Positions 10,523 to 20,639 of a stretch of 64,000 bases of DNA are shown in pieces. Position 1 is the stretch's first letter. Each line of letters begins with the position of its first letter. Location of the stretch: positions 50,354,841 through 50,418,840 of the forward strand of contig CM055095.1 of the NCBI GenBank assembly GCA_029204225.1, read 5' to 3'. The position numbers were made by a program, and so were the translations under genes. The notes beneath the pieces are model-generated. The model had not been told where the DNA came from. It was given only the letters and a program-made list of their open reading frames with translations, and did no database searches. This DNA comes from Diphasiastrum complanatum (lineage: Eukaryota; Streptophyta; Lycopodiopsida; Lycopodiales; Lycopodiaceae).

Positions 10523-10916
10523 AGAGTAATGCCTATTTTACCCCTTTTGGCTAAGCATTAGTTAAGTTGTACATAACTCATGGGGCATGTTTTAATTAAA
10601 TGCATGACCCCCCCTTTTGTTAAGTTATGTAAATTAGTGCAAGTGGCCCACTTGGCCAAGTAGCTCACTCCCATGGTTGACACCTAGACTTTCCATGCAT
10701 GTAAAGGAGGTGCTTGCCTCACAAGGGATTTGGAGGACCCACGCCCTCCTCTCTCTCTCTAGCAATTCATTTCTTCTTGAGACTTTTGAGTTTGTGAGAT
10801 GCTCATGCAATTCTCCTTGTGTGTGATATATTTCCATAGCCAAGTTTTCTCAAGCTTTCATAGTTGATCTAGCATCTGAGTTAAGATACTCCATAGCTAG
10901 GTCTTGTAATTCTTCA
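10517..10916 (+). repeat. 3' LTR of the inner copia element
   Basis: 400 bp, TGTTGAAG to TTCTTCA, followed by the second copy of the TATTC target duplication. It is nearly identical to 5516-5913. Confidence 0.95.
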
Positions 10917-12470
10917 TATTCTTGGGTTATAGTGAGGAAGCCAAGGCGTACATATTGTACAATCTTGAGTCCAGAAAGGAGATTCTGAGTAGAGATGTTG
11001 CCTTTGATGAAGATCATGCACCTCAGGTGGAGGAGCCTGAGAACAATGGTAAGAGTGAGTATCTTTCTATTATTGATTCTAGTGAGCAGATCTCAAAGGA
11101 GCCCATTCAAGAGACTTTTCAGCCCCGACAACAAGAGCAAATGCATGTTCAGCAAACGGAGGTAGAAAGGGCGAAGAGGGCTAGAGAGACACCTTGGTAT
11201 CATGGTCACCATCAACTTCACCACCCCGTCCCAAGAGCTTACCAAGGTGGTATTGGCAAACAGTGAAAGATGGAGGGATGATGGAGGAAGGTGAATGTAG
11301 CAGGGAAGGTGCTAGGAGATTTTACAGGAAGCCCATGTAGCAAGCGATTCAAGAGATCAACTTCGCATTTATGTCATCTATCTTAAAATCACATGAACCA
11401 CAGTCATTCTATGAAGCCGAGAAGGTGAATATATGGCGAAATGCCATACAAGAGGATTATGAGTCCATCTTGGAGAATGACACATGGGAGCTTGTGGACT
11501 TACCTGATGGGATGCAACCAATAGGTTGCAAGTGGTTCTACAAGACCAAGTATCAGGCAAGTGGTAAGGTGGAGAAGCATAAGGCAAGACTTGTTGCTAA
11601 AGGTTTTGCTCAACAGGAAGGGTTGGATTATAATGAGACATTCGGTCTTGTTGCAAAGATGACATCAATAAGAACCGAGTTGGCAAATGCTTTTCATTGG
11701 GACATTCAACAAATGGATGTCAAAGTACCTTCCTCAATGGAGAATTGAAGGAAGAGGTTTACATGGACCAGCCACAAGGATTTGATGCTAAAGGTAAAGA
11801 AAATCTGGTATGCAAGCTTAAGAAGGCTTTGTATGAGTTAAAACAAGCGCCCAATGCATGGTACAATTGTATTGATGATTACTTCAAAAAGCAAAACTTC
11901 GTTAGAAGTAAATCCGACTGTAACTTGTATGTTTTGAGGGAGAAAGAGGACATGGTAATAATTGATGACCTAATCATTACAAGTAGCAATAAGTGACTTA
12001 TTGCTAAGGTCAAAGAAAATTTTTCACGTGGATTGGACACAAAAGATTGGGCTTGATACATTATATTCTTTTTATATCCCAAGCAAGGTATGCAAATGAA
12101 CTTCTTCAAAGATTGAATATGTAGGATTGCAAACCCATAGCTACTCCTAGTGATACAAGTAGTAAGCCATCCATGGTTGATGGGACACATTTTGCGGATG
12201 AGACGTTATATCGTCAATTGGTGGGCAGCTTGATTTATCTCACGAATACCCAGACCTAACATTTCACATGTAATCAACATTGCAAATCAATTTATGAGTA
12301 AACCAACAAACGCACATTGGAAATCAGCCAAGCGGATTTTAAGATATGTCAAAGGAACTTCGTCTTACGGCATCGGTTATACGGATGATGGGAACCTTCA
12401 GTTGGAAGGTTATCCAAATGCGGATTGGGTTAGGGACAAGAAAGAAAGAAAGAAAGCTTTATTAACGTCT
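10917..12470 (+). pseudogene. Integrase C-terminus, RT and start of RNase H of the outer copia element
   Basis: Right-hand continuation of the interrupted outer element. 10922-11266 holds the integrase tail and acidic linker (LGYSEEAKAY, LSRDVAFDEDHAP), ending at a stop. RT blocks follow at 11371-11748 (MQPIGCKWFYKTKY, ARLVAKGFAQQEG) and, one frame over, at 11697-11996 (LNGELKEEVYMDQPQGF). The catalytic YVDD box is damaged: the sequence reads MVIIDDLIITSSNK with residues missing before IDD, then a stop. The RT-RNase H connection is degraded. RNase H begins at about 12294 (SAKRILRYVKGTSSYGIGYTDDGNLQ) and is cut at about 12440 by the LINE fragment. Reading is by parallel with 8255-10522. Confidence 0.85.
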
Positions 12471-13440
12471 TTTGATGCCAAACGGCGTATAAGACCAAAT
12501 AAATACATCTCAAGTGTGATAGATACTGAAAGGAGCATGTAAATGTCTCCATAAACAAACGACAACTACTAGCTAAAATAATTGTCTATTAAAACCAGAC
12601 AAAATCTCTAAAATGCTCTTGGACATGGAAGTCCAAAATATGGTACAATGGGGTGTCGTATAACTATACAATAACCGTCCGAACTATGTGATAGATCATG
12701 TCACCACTGAAACGTTGCTGAAGAAAGTAAGTATAGAAGAGGATGCAGGTACTGGTGCTGAAGCATTGGGTCTACGCCCATGAGCTCTAGGTGTGAGGTC
12801 TCTTGGTAACTCTAGCATGTGATCTGGAGGCAATACGCTGATGGCGATCGCAGGTATCAAATAGGTTGCACAATGCACTTACTCGGGGCATCCCGAATGT
12901 GCTTCCTAAAACAAAAGCGCTCAAGACTAACCAACGTAGCATGCACCTTCCGTAGTCTAGCTGTGGCTGCGTGTCTCATATTGAACGCAGGACCAGTGAA
13001 GGAAGTCCCCAAATAGGTGTAAGATGATACCACCTCAAGTGGTTGTCCCTCTAGTGTGAACAATTGTTGTTGCATAAAGGTCCTGGAGGTATTAAAGATC
13101 ATAACATTGGTTTTCCTGGTATGCACAGTCAAACCAAATAAGTCTCCAAAACACTGTAATGTATCCAAATGCCACTGCAATTCCTCATCAGAAACAGAAA
13201 GCAAGGCCACATCATCAGCATAAAGCAGAATGGACATGAGTATATCACCAAGCCTGCATCCAATACCACCATCATGATTGATGGCCCGCTCAAGCTCATC
13301 AATATACAAACCAAAGAGTGTAGAGGAGAGGGAGCAACTTCACCCCAATAGTACTCTTGACTCTCTCTGAGAGGCCCTCATTTGATCTGAATCATCCCCA
13401 AACCTACTCATAGAGTGACATGACAGCCAATATGGTATCA
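12436..13440 (-). mobile_element. 5'-truncated LINE fragment inserted in outer copia RNase H
   Basis: On the minus strand, 13309-12857 encodes part of a non-LTR reverse transcriptase. It contains FGLYIDELERAI, the catalytic ILLYADDVALLS (YADD box) and the thumb-like YLGTSFTGPAFNMRHAATAR. Just upstream, a shifted frame carries CSLSSTLFG, which resembles the GCPLSPTLFG motif of LINE RTs. Downstream coding (12878-12696) is frameshifted. The fragment separates the two halves of the outer element's RNase H, so it inserted after that element. Its left (3') edge carries a short (GAAA)n stretch at 12441-12456 (plus strand), which could be a microsatellite-type tail. I could not find a convincing target duplication, so both edges are approximate. 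Confidence 0.75.
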
Positions 13441-13846
13441 ATGGAAAAATCAAGATCTCTCAGCCTAGGTTCTGGAGCAGTTTCTTGGTGCAGCAAGAAA
13501 AAACCTACGATTGCATTGTCTTCCGCAGAAGCTGAGTAGAGGGCGACTACAAGGGCCGCTTGTGAGGCTATATGGTTGAGGAGCTTGCTAGGTGATATGC
13601 AGATTGACCAAGTAAGTCTTACAGTGATGTACTGCGATAGCCAAAGCTGCATTCAGCTTGCCAGGAATCCCATCTACCATGCCAGGACCAAACATATTGA
13701 AAACTTCATACAGGAAAGTGGAGAGATTTAGCTTGAGTTTTGCGGCATCGAAGATCTAACTGCGGATATCTTTACTAAGCCATTTAGTAAAGAGAAGTTT
13801 GAGAAGTTTAGACAGTCTTTAGGGGTCACATTAAATTAAAATAGCC
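13441..13846 (+). pseudogene. RNase H C-terminus of the outer copia element
   Basis: Resumes the RNase H domain after the LINE fragment. It reads LSLGSGAVSWCSKKKPTIA, then SSAEAE followed by TAG where the inner element has TEAEYRA. Later come the cysteine and DSQSCIQLARNP-like blocks and ADIFTKPFSKEKFEK near the end. Stops and small losses interrupt it. A polypurine tract (about 13847-13858) and the 3' LTR follow directly. Confidence 0.8.
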
Positions 13847-13858
13847 ATTAAGGGGGGT

Positions 13859-14173
13859 TGTTGAAATATGATGATATTTTACCCCAAGTGGCTAGGCACT
13901 TGCACGCACATATTTATTATGTTATAAGTTTATAATGGGGCAACTTGTTTGTTATTACTTTGCACCCTCTTTGTAAATTAAAGATAGTATTTGCAAGTTG
14001 GGTCCAAGGGACCAAGTTGGCATGCCATGTGGCATGAGACTCACGTGGGAGGTGACACCTCACTAGTTACTATCTATGTAGAGGATTGATCCTTAAGGAG
14101 GCCCACACCCTCCTCTCTCTCTCTAATCAAGCTTTTTGAGTTCCTACTTTTGCTTTCTTGAGGTGCTTAAGAT
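13859..14173 (+). repeat. Truncated 3' LTR of the outer copia element
   Basis: Starts TGTTGAAATATGATG after a G-rich polypurine tract. It matches 2942 onward through GCTTTCTTGAGGTGC(T)TAAGAT and then departs. The last roughly 90 bp present in the 5' LTR are missing, so no target duplication can be tested. Confidence 0.85.
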
Positions 14174-14178
14174 CAAGC

Positions 14179-14635
14179 GATGTTAGTTCAAAGCTATTGC
14201 TGAGAAAGAAATTATGGACTACACGCTACAAGCTTACTGGGATACTCTGCATATATTTTGCAGGCCTTTTTACATTTACTGTTGTTTATACTTTTGTTCC
14301 CAGTTATGCATTTTATATTATTCATGTATAGGTCCCAAAGCCTATTTTATGCTTATGACTGGCCTTGGGCCATATTTCTAACATTGACTGGCCAAGTACA
14401 TTTTACTTATTGAGTCATATGTGGAGTGGGGGCCCTTAGTAGGGCGCACTATTTTCCCTCCATATTGTTTGCCTCCCTCCATTTTCAAATTCCTACATTA
14501 GGGTTCATTAGTGGGGTATATATACGGCACTTGTATATTGATTATTCAACTTATTGAATTCATGTGATGCTAGTTAGCCATTCTTCGTGGGAAATTGATC
14601 AATTAGCTTACGTAATCTGTGAATTAGATCCTAAC
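14179..14635 (+). repeat. Possible 5' LTR of a Ty3-type element (3' end supported, start uncertain)
   Basis: A primer site lies directly downstream (14637) and a TATA-like run (GGTATATATACGG) sits near 14513-14525, as expected of an LTR promoter. No second LTR copy was found in the window, so the left border is a guess that coincides with the truncation point of the outer copia LTR. Confidence 0.4.
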
Positions 14636-14636
14636 T

Positions 14637-14649
14637 TGGTATCAGAGCA
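14637..14649 (+). other. Primer binding site (initiator tRNA-Met)
   Basis: TGGTATCAGAGCA, a perfect match to the initiator tRNA-Met primer site, upstream of a Ty3-type gag relic. Confidence 0.8.
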
Positions 14650-14983
14650 CTTTCCTTGGCGGATCTTTAGCGGAAGCACGTCCGCTGAACTTGGCAACCC
14701 AAAAAAAAAAATTGGGCAAGTTATTTCTAGCGGCTACTTTAGTGCCCGCTATCTTTTCTGGCAGCTATTTTGGCAGATTTTCTAAGCAAAACCTATTGCA
14801 CTTTCTAGTGCCTTACTTGGAGGAGGTTTCGGCACTTTTCATTAGCATTTTGTTTGCTATTTTTTGCCAATGTTTTGGAGGCTCCATCACCATCTCTCTC
14901 AACATTTGTGCAGCCCAATTGCAGATTTGATTGGTGGTTGACCAGCGCCCATCTACATATTAAGCTTTTTGTACATATTCTTC

Positions 14984-15575
14984 ATGGAGGCTTCTCCCTC
15001 ATCTTTCGAGATTCATTTCCCTTCCTCCACTTACCTTGATGAGGTGCACCATGACTTTCAAGATCACCTCCACGAAGCCATGAGACACATGCGCAATGAT
15101 TTATGCCTTGAGTTATGAGATACATTCACTGCTCTCTCCACCCAAATTGCTTCGCTTTCCTTACAATCCAGTTTCGCTCTACCATCACCTATTCCAACTA
15201 TGGCATTTTCCTCACCAAGAACTTCCACGCCATCTCACCACCTTTTCCCCCTACATCCTCTACACATCAAAGCCTCTTTTTGGATATAGCTTTACTTTTC
15301 TTCCTCCGGAATTTCAAGATAAGACTTTATATTATGGGTCATCAGATGGGAATGAACTCAAGAATTGATATTCTAAGCTTGAAACCTATTGCCTTATGTT
15401 TCCCAAGACCGATGACCAGCGCATCCACTTATATGCACTACATTTGGAGGGTCGTGCCGCTAATTGGTGGCATACGTTTTGGAAGACAACTTCATATCCT
15501 AGCCTTTCTAGTTGGACAGAGTTTACGACAGCCCTCCACCTTGCTATGATTGATCCTCAGTGGCTTATTCAATAA
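14984..15575 (+). pseudogene. Ty3/gypsy Gag relic
   Basis: Starts at the ATG at 14984 (MEASPSSFEIHFPSSTYLD), about 335 bp after the primer site. A TGA follows LCLEL near 15117, and a frameshift lies near 15250. A capsid block is well preserved at about 15384-15575: LMFPKTDDQRIHLYALHLEG, then RAANWWHTFWK and WTEFTTALHLAM, the typical retrotransposon gag signature (WW motif). It ends at TAA 15573-15575, and no nucleocapsid or pol follows. A 3'-truncated dead element. Confidence 0.7.
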
Positions 15576-16750
15576 TCATTCCACGTTTACCGTTTCCAAA
15601 CACCCTATACTTTGTTAAGAAGTAAGCAAACATGACTTCGATGCGATAATGCACCACCGTACCGCCCTTTTGCAGAAAAAAAAAACCAGCCAAAAATTGC
15701 CTCCATTTTGCCCCGCGGCACTAAAACAACGAATGTAGCCTATCATTGGGTCACCCGCATTCCGGAATGGTGATGAAAACTCCCCGAAATGTGTTTCTCC
15801 CTACTCGATGTCGACACTCTGTCCACCGACTTTGTGCAGCATTTTTCAAGGGTCAATTTGGCCCAAGGAAGGCCAAAAAAGGTGCCTTCTAGCCAAAGAT
15901 AGCCCCAATGCCAATTTCCTTACAAAAATGAATTGGAACTTCAAAACGAAGTTTTTTAATAAAGAATTGCCATTATGGCACGTCAGGGCTAAACAAACTC
16001 GAGACATGCCCTCGAGTGAAGCAAATAAATAACAATGTACAGCTAATTTTCCTACGTGTGGCTACCGGCTAATCCAAGTAGCCAGTTACAGGACGAGTGC
16101 TCGATAGATAAGCCAGTAATGGGTCATGTCCCACTCACTACTAAAAATAGTAATCTAATTAACTATACACTAAATACGGTATCACATTTGAAGTTTATGA
16201 AACATAAACCAAATCCAACCTGATTTCTGACAACGAGGTATGATGTTTCTTCTTTTTTTCCACTCACTCTCCGTCATGCCATCTCCCTCAAATTACTGTG
16301 TAGTTTGCCGAACATTTCTCCTTGGTGCTTCGATTTCATCTTGCATTCTATCGACTGACACTTCCTGTCTTGCCTTACAAGCTGCATCCTTTTTCCCTCC
16401 TTTTGCTGCTATTTTTCTCCCCTTGGTAGCCACTCCTGCGTTTTCAGTGGGCCCACATGTTTTCTGCCCTGGTCAGCTCCCCCTTGAGAAAACTTTACAG
16501 TGTGTCTACCCTCCCATCTCTTCCTACCACTGCTCAACAGGAGGTCAGCATGGCGGGCTAGAGCTCAGGGCCAGAGCTCAGTAGTCCCTGCGCTGTTGTA
16601 GTAGGAGGAGCAGCAGCCTCACTATTGTATTCAGCAAGCCACAATTCGGTCAAGTTTAGGTGCATTAATCCATGTTGGGTTCTGTCAATGATAAAAATTC
16701 AAAACTAACCTCTAGCATGTTCGTTACGATCACAGATGATATTGTACCTC
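15576..16750. other. No gene recognised
   Basis: Anonymous sequence after the gag relic. A few short frames have no recognisable motif. No LTR end, terminal repeat or RNA structure was identified. Confidence 0.35.
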
Positions 16751-16762
16751 GCTTTTTGCTTT

Positions 16763-16836
16763 GGGGGGCGCTGCCCCCCGATCCCCCCGCCAGGGGGGAC
16801 CTAGGTGGTTGTCGCCGGCCCCCCCTGGGACCCCCC
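16763..16836. repeat. GC-rich foldback (G6..C6 and related arms)
   Basis: A sharply GC-rich island in AT-rich surroundings. It contains the hairpin GGGGGG-CGCTG-CCCCCC at 16763-16779 and a second pairing of GGGGGGACC with GGCCCCCCC and GGACCCCCC nearby. Such patches often mark transposon ends, but no matching second terminus was found. Confidence 0.5.
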
Positions 16837-17020
16837 GTAGATAAAAATGGGGGTCCCAAATGCACGCCGATAAGGGCCCAATATTTATGCCCCCAACTGT
16901 ATGCACATTGCACTCACATCTCCAGTGAAATGAGAGGCAAAACGTTGGTTTGACCATTGCTCCCCTTAAAAAATTTCAGCAATAGGCTATTTTTCCAAAA
17001 AAATATATAAATATTTCATC

Positions 17021-17064
17021 ACGTTTCGCGTTTCGAAGAATCGCGGTTCGCGAAACGCGTTTCG
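17021..17064. repeat. CG-rich inverted repeat (CGCGTTTCG / CGAAACGCG)
   Basis: Within 44 bp the motif TTTCGCGTTTCG is followed by CGCGAAACGCGTTTCG, so opposite-orientation copies of CGCGTTTCG can pair. It lies just before a gag relic and may be part of that element's noncoding leader. Confidence 0.5.
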
Positions 17065-17075
17065 CTGCAACTATG

Positions 17076-17598
17076 TTTGGAACTATCTAAAAAATAAATT
17101 TGAAACTAAATCCACTTCTGAAGTTGTACATATGTCCAATAGATTGTATACAATGACATGGAGTGGTAAAAGTGATATAAAGAAATTTATATCAGAAATG
17201 AAAAATTACTTTACTTCTCTAGTTGTTGCAAGACAAGAATATGCCATTAACAATGGCCAGAAGTTATCTGTTTTTCTTGGTGCTCTTCCTACTTCTTTTG
17301 ACTCACTTAGAACAATTCTTGCAAGAACACCTAACATGAGTTTTGAAGAGCTAGTAATGCAGTGATAGAAGAAGATCACCTCAGAAGAGAAACAGCAACC
17401 CGGCACCAGCATGATAGTAAGCTATAGGAAGCTTACTTCACCAAGAAGAATCCGGGAAACAAGAAGCAGAAGCAAAAGGCTAAGGAGAGCAAAGAGAAAG
17501 GGCCGAAACCCACATGTGAATATTGTGGGAAAGATGGCCATACACCCACCAGATGTTGGTGCAATCTACTTGTACCTACAAGAAATTATGAAAAGTGA
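17076..17598 (+). pseudogene. UBN2-type Gag relic with zinc knuckle
   Basis: 5'-truncated Gag of a copia-like element. It reads LKNKFETKSTSEVV, LYTMTWSGKSDIKKFISEMK and LSVFLGALPTSFDSL, then stops at 17363-17365. After a frame change, a lysine-rich segment leads to a zinc knuckle (CEYCGKDGHTPTRC, CX2CX4HX4C) and a stop at 17596-17598. The Gag, basic linker and knuckle order is typical. The missing N-terminus, internal stop and frameshift make it a relic. No protease or integrase follows. Confidence 0.7.
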
Positions 17599-18339
17599 TT
17601 TTTGTGTACATTCTTGTTCTACATTTAATGATTGTTATGTACATTCTTGAATGTTAGTGATATGTATTGACAGGTTAACTAATGATAGATCTTATCAAAC
17701 TCAAACCCCTTGACCATGTTTTAAGAAACTTTGGATGAGGATAACCCTCATCAATTGAGTCTTGTCGTTCCTTCCTTGATTCGATGATGATTTTCAAGGA
17801 TTACACGCATTGACCATAAGTGATTCCCTTGAATACTAAGGTTGTGATGCAAGTATCCTACATTTGGCTAGTAGAGGACAATGTATCAATAGTAAAGGAT
17901 TCCCTCAAATCTTTGAACTAGAATGAAGACCGATTCCACTAAGAAAGAGTCCTCTTCATAACATTTATATGCTTGGTATGCCATAAAAGTCCATAATTAG
18001 AAATTTACAGACCCATAAATGTTCTATATTATTGGTAATAATCTAGACTGATTTGGTAGATCAGTAAATCAATCTATCATAAGAAATAACACCGCAAAAA
18101 AAAAATTCGACACATATTACCATCGTGTTGAGTAAGGGAAGTAGATTTTTGCTCATCCTTGACTTAAGGGAATGTTCTTTCCAAAGACCTTTAAGGTGGA
18201 TCAAGTCATTTGAGAAGTTAAGGAGGGACTGTCAGAATTGGTCATTCTAGAAACCTTCACGGTCACTTGGCTAATTTTTTAGATTGTGTAACGCTCTAAT
18301 GGGATCACAGTGACTTTTCAAATGACTCTTACCACCACT
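17599..18339. other. No gene recognised
   Basis: Anonymous AT-rich sequence. A purine-rich run ending at about 18228 is followed by TGTCAGAA, which could be a polypurine tract and LTR start, but no partner LTR was found. Confidence 0.3.
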
Positions 18340-18471
18340 AAAGATCACTACAAAAACCATTCCTCCATGCATGAAGGGCCGTGCCCATGGTTTGGAATAA
18401 ACCCTAAAGGTCACTACAAAAACCATCATCCCATACATGAAGGGTCGTGCCCATGGTTGAAGATAAACCCT
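18340..18471. repeat. Tandem duplication of a 66-bp unit
   Basis: Copies at 18340-18405 and 18406-18471. Both begin AAAG(A/G)TCACTACAAAAACCAT, contain CATGAAGGG(C/T)CGTGCCCATGG and end ATAAACCCT. A handful of substitutions separate them. The unit is a multiple of three, but no gene is recognised. Confidence 0.8.
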
Positions 18472-19382
18472 ATCCTTAGCATCGTCATTAGGGTTCATAG
18501 AAGAATTGGCTTTTGGGATAAAGGCATCATATTTCTGTAACTTTCAACAAAGAGCTCCCAATCGCATTCCTTACCATCAATGACCACACAATCCCATTCT
18601 TCTGAGGCGAAAACATCTAAAACAACTCTCATAATTCGTTTCATTCCTTCTTTAACTAAACCCTATCCATCTGGTATACACAAAGCAAGGAGAATAAAAT
18701 TGCGATTGATTGATTCATATGGTACATGGGGAGCTTGTCAGAACAACTAGTAGTAATACAAACCTATACCTGGAATTCTAGACGAACTGGAGTTGGAGAT
18801 GATGGCGATGGAGGGGACGAAACCACCTCCAGGTGAAGTATTGTATCAGAAAAGAGGGGATTATTGTATGCGAACTCAAAGTGCACCATCTTTGTCGTCT
18901 TTCTTTCTCTTTCCTTCCTTCCTGCTGAAGCACTCCAAGTAAAGCAACACTCTCCAGCAGAGAAAGCAGCGCTGATAGAGATATATGTAAACAAACGTTA
19001 TTTATAAGAAAGTATTCCACCTGTGAACATATAAAGAAAGGCATATTTCAAAAGGATGATCTTCTTTCTATTATGGAACTTGCATTCTGCCCATTTCTTC
19101 AACCTGTCCTTAAGTTTTTTTTTTTTGTGACCAAGAATTTTGGCCGAGCCAAAATTTGAAGGCCTTGAGATAAATGTTAGTGCCCAACCCGAAATCAGTT
19201 CCTTGGTTTTAACAAAGGATTTAGTGGCACCTCACGTGAAGGAAAATCTATAAATTGTTTTGCATAAATGAATTACATAAAGCTCTGCTCAAAATGCACA
19301 AAATTGCAGGATTTACATAACATTCTGCTCAGAACTGCAGGATTTACATAACATTCTGCAAACCTCGGACTGATCTCACGCC
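18472..19382. other. No gene recognised
   Basis: Anonymous sequence. It includes a T-rich run near 19116-19128 and a short direct repeat of CAGGATTTACATAACATTCTGC near 19308-19361. Confidence 0.3.
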
Positions 19383-19513
19383 GAGGAAGGTCTCCTTCCG
19401 CGGCCATTCCGCCCAAGGAAGGGGCATCCGCCTCGGGCTACCCCCTCGGCGGAATCCCCTTCCTGGGCGAAAGGGCCTTGGAAGGGGACCTTCCCCCCCC
19501 CCCCCCCCCCCCC
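19383..19513. repeat. Long imperfect GC-rich hairpin followed by a C21 homopolymer
   Basis: Inner arms 19410-19432 and 19448-19469 (GCCCAAGGAAGGGGCATCCG against CGGAATCCCCTTCCTGGGC) pair almost completely around a loop of about 15 nt. Outer arms 19385-19399 and 19480-19494 (GGAAGGTCTCCTTCC against GGAAGGGGACCTTCC) pair with one mismatch. The whole foldback spans about 112 bp. A run of 21 C (19493-19513) follows directly. Composition is quite unlike the flanks. Confidence 0.75.
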
Positions 19514-20600
19514 ACTTCAAACCTAAGAAAACTTAAGGATATGTTTCAATGCATTGTTGGGCAAGTTATCAATGTGTTTGGTTAGTCTCAACTCGGGTAT
19601 CAAGGAATTGTCCCAACCAGTATAGGATTGCATGATTCTATGATAGATACCCTACTAGGGTTGGTTTTAGCCTAATCAATGCTCATATTGATACCCAAAC
19701 TAGGGTCAAAAATATCACTTTTGGGCCGACATTAATATAGTTTAAAATTTTTCTTGATACCTAAAATTTATATGTAATGCAGTGCAAGGTTCCCCACATA
19801 CATTGGTGGACAAAAACAAAGTATTGGCTTTTCACATCGTGGACATATTGCTTTAAAAAGCTCATTACAATTGCATAATATCCTTCAAAAGAGTGACTTT
19901 CAATAAACACTAGATACTCAGGATGCTACCCCCTTGCAATACTAGTGCGGTTGATAACAACTTCTTGTAAAATATGCTTATATTCATATTGGGTTAGTAT
20001 CAAAACAAGAAAAAATTAAGTGTAAAACGAAGAAAAGACTAGTATTAAAATTTCAAATACCTAAACATCATTGTTTAAAGCCTAGGAAAATGGGCCCCTA
20101 GCCAATATGCTCCATGGTGTTATTGTTTGAGGTGGCTTTTTCTTGCAAACCATCCAAGATGTAGAATGGCGTTAAAGCACATTCCACAAGCCATTCTAGG
20201 TGCATTATGGCTTGAGAGGATTTTTTTTTAAGTTTCTGTATAGCTCATGTGATTTTTGGGTCATTTTTGCCATATAATTATCCTCATCGGTGTATTAAAA
20301 AAAAAAGCCAGTTAGGACCAAAACATAAACTTTGTAACTTTTTCAAGAAAGCAGTAAGCTATCGTAACAATCTGCTCAAAGTTAGCTTATAGTGTCAATC
20401 TACTTTAAGTTGACATGGATGACTTCATGAGTTTGAGCACAAAAATGCTCTTTGTTTATGATTGTTTTAAAATGTGATAATCTTTTCTTTCATTTTTGAA
20501 CCATTTAATGTTTTATACCTTTGAGCATACATGTTTGCGTGGAAAAGCTTGTTGTGGTCTTTGATTTTGATCCTCAAGCCCTATATTCAAAAAATCAGAA
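19514..20600. other. No gene recognised
   Basis: AT-rich anonymous DNA upstream of a copia relic; it may include unrecognised 5' parts of that element. Confidence 0.3.
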
Positions 20601-20639
20601 GTTCAGATCCAAAAAAAAGAGCAATATGTAGTCTGGGTC

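Larger units (their letters stand above)
5516..10916 (+). mobile_element. Young, nearly intact Ty1/copia element nested in the outer one
   Basis: 5401 bp flanked by the perfect 5-bp target duplication TATTC (5511-5515 and 10917-10921). The LTRs are 398 bp (5516-5913) and 400 bp (10517-10916). By eye they differ at three positions plus one 2-bp difference in a CT repeat, so the insertion is recent. The order is LTR, primer site, a leader of about 455 bp, Gag-protease-integrase-RT-RNase H in one frame, polypurine tract, LTR, which is the copia order. One TAG in integrase and an in-frame 15-bp deletion shortly after it are the only coding lesions I found. It is probably non-autonomous now, but its cis signals are complete. 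Confidence 0.95.
2942..14173 (+). mobile_element. Outer Ty1/copia retrotransposon, decayed and twice interrupted
   Basis: A copia-superfamily LTR element in plus orientation. It consists of a 5' LTR (2942-3350), primer site, gag, protease, integrase, RT, RNase H, polypurine tract (AATTAAGGGGGG type, near 13847-13858) and a 3' LTR cut short at about 14173. It is split by a younger copia element (5516-10916) and by a LINE fragment (about 12436-13440). Removing the young element and one TATTC copy restores integrase frame continuity: the frame leaving at GIF (5515) resumes at LGYSEEAKAY (10922). The body has many stops, frameshifts and a gag deletion, and the LTRs differ clearly, so the element is old and dead. 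It belongs to the same broad family as its invader, judged from the closely parallel Gag, integrase and RNase H peptides. Confidence 0.9.

Noticed and set aside
16240-16584. 114-codon hydrophobic plus-strand frame
   Set aside because: T-rich sequence gives apparent Leu/Phe-rich peptide; no motif, no splice partners, no second evidence.
16665-16957. Open frames on both strands over the GC-rich patch
   Set aside because: Open on both strands because of G/C runs (Gly/Pro-rich, low complexity); no domain, no gene context.
18229-18760. LTR starting at TGTCAGAA after a purine-rich run
   Set aside because: Only a weak polypurine resemblance; no second copy, no primer site and no defined end.
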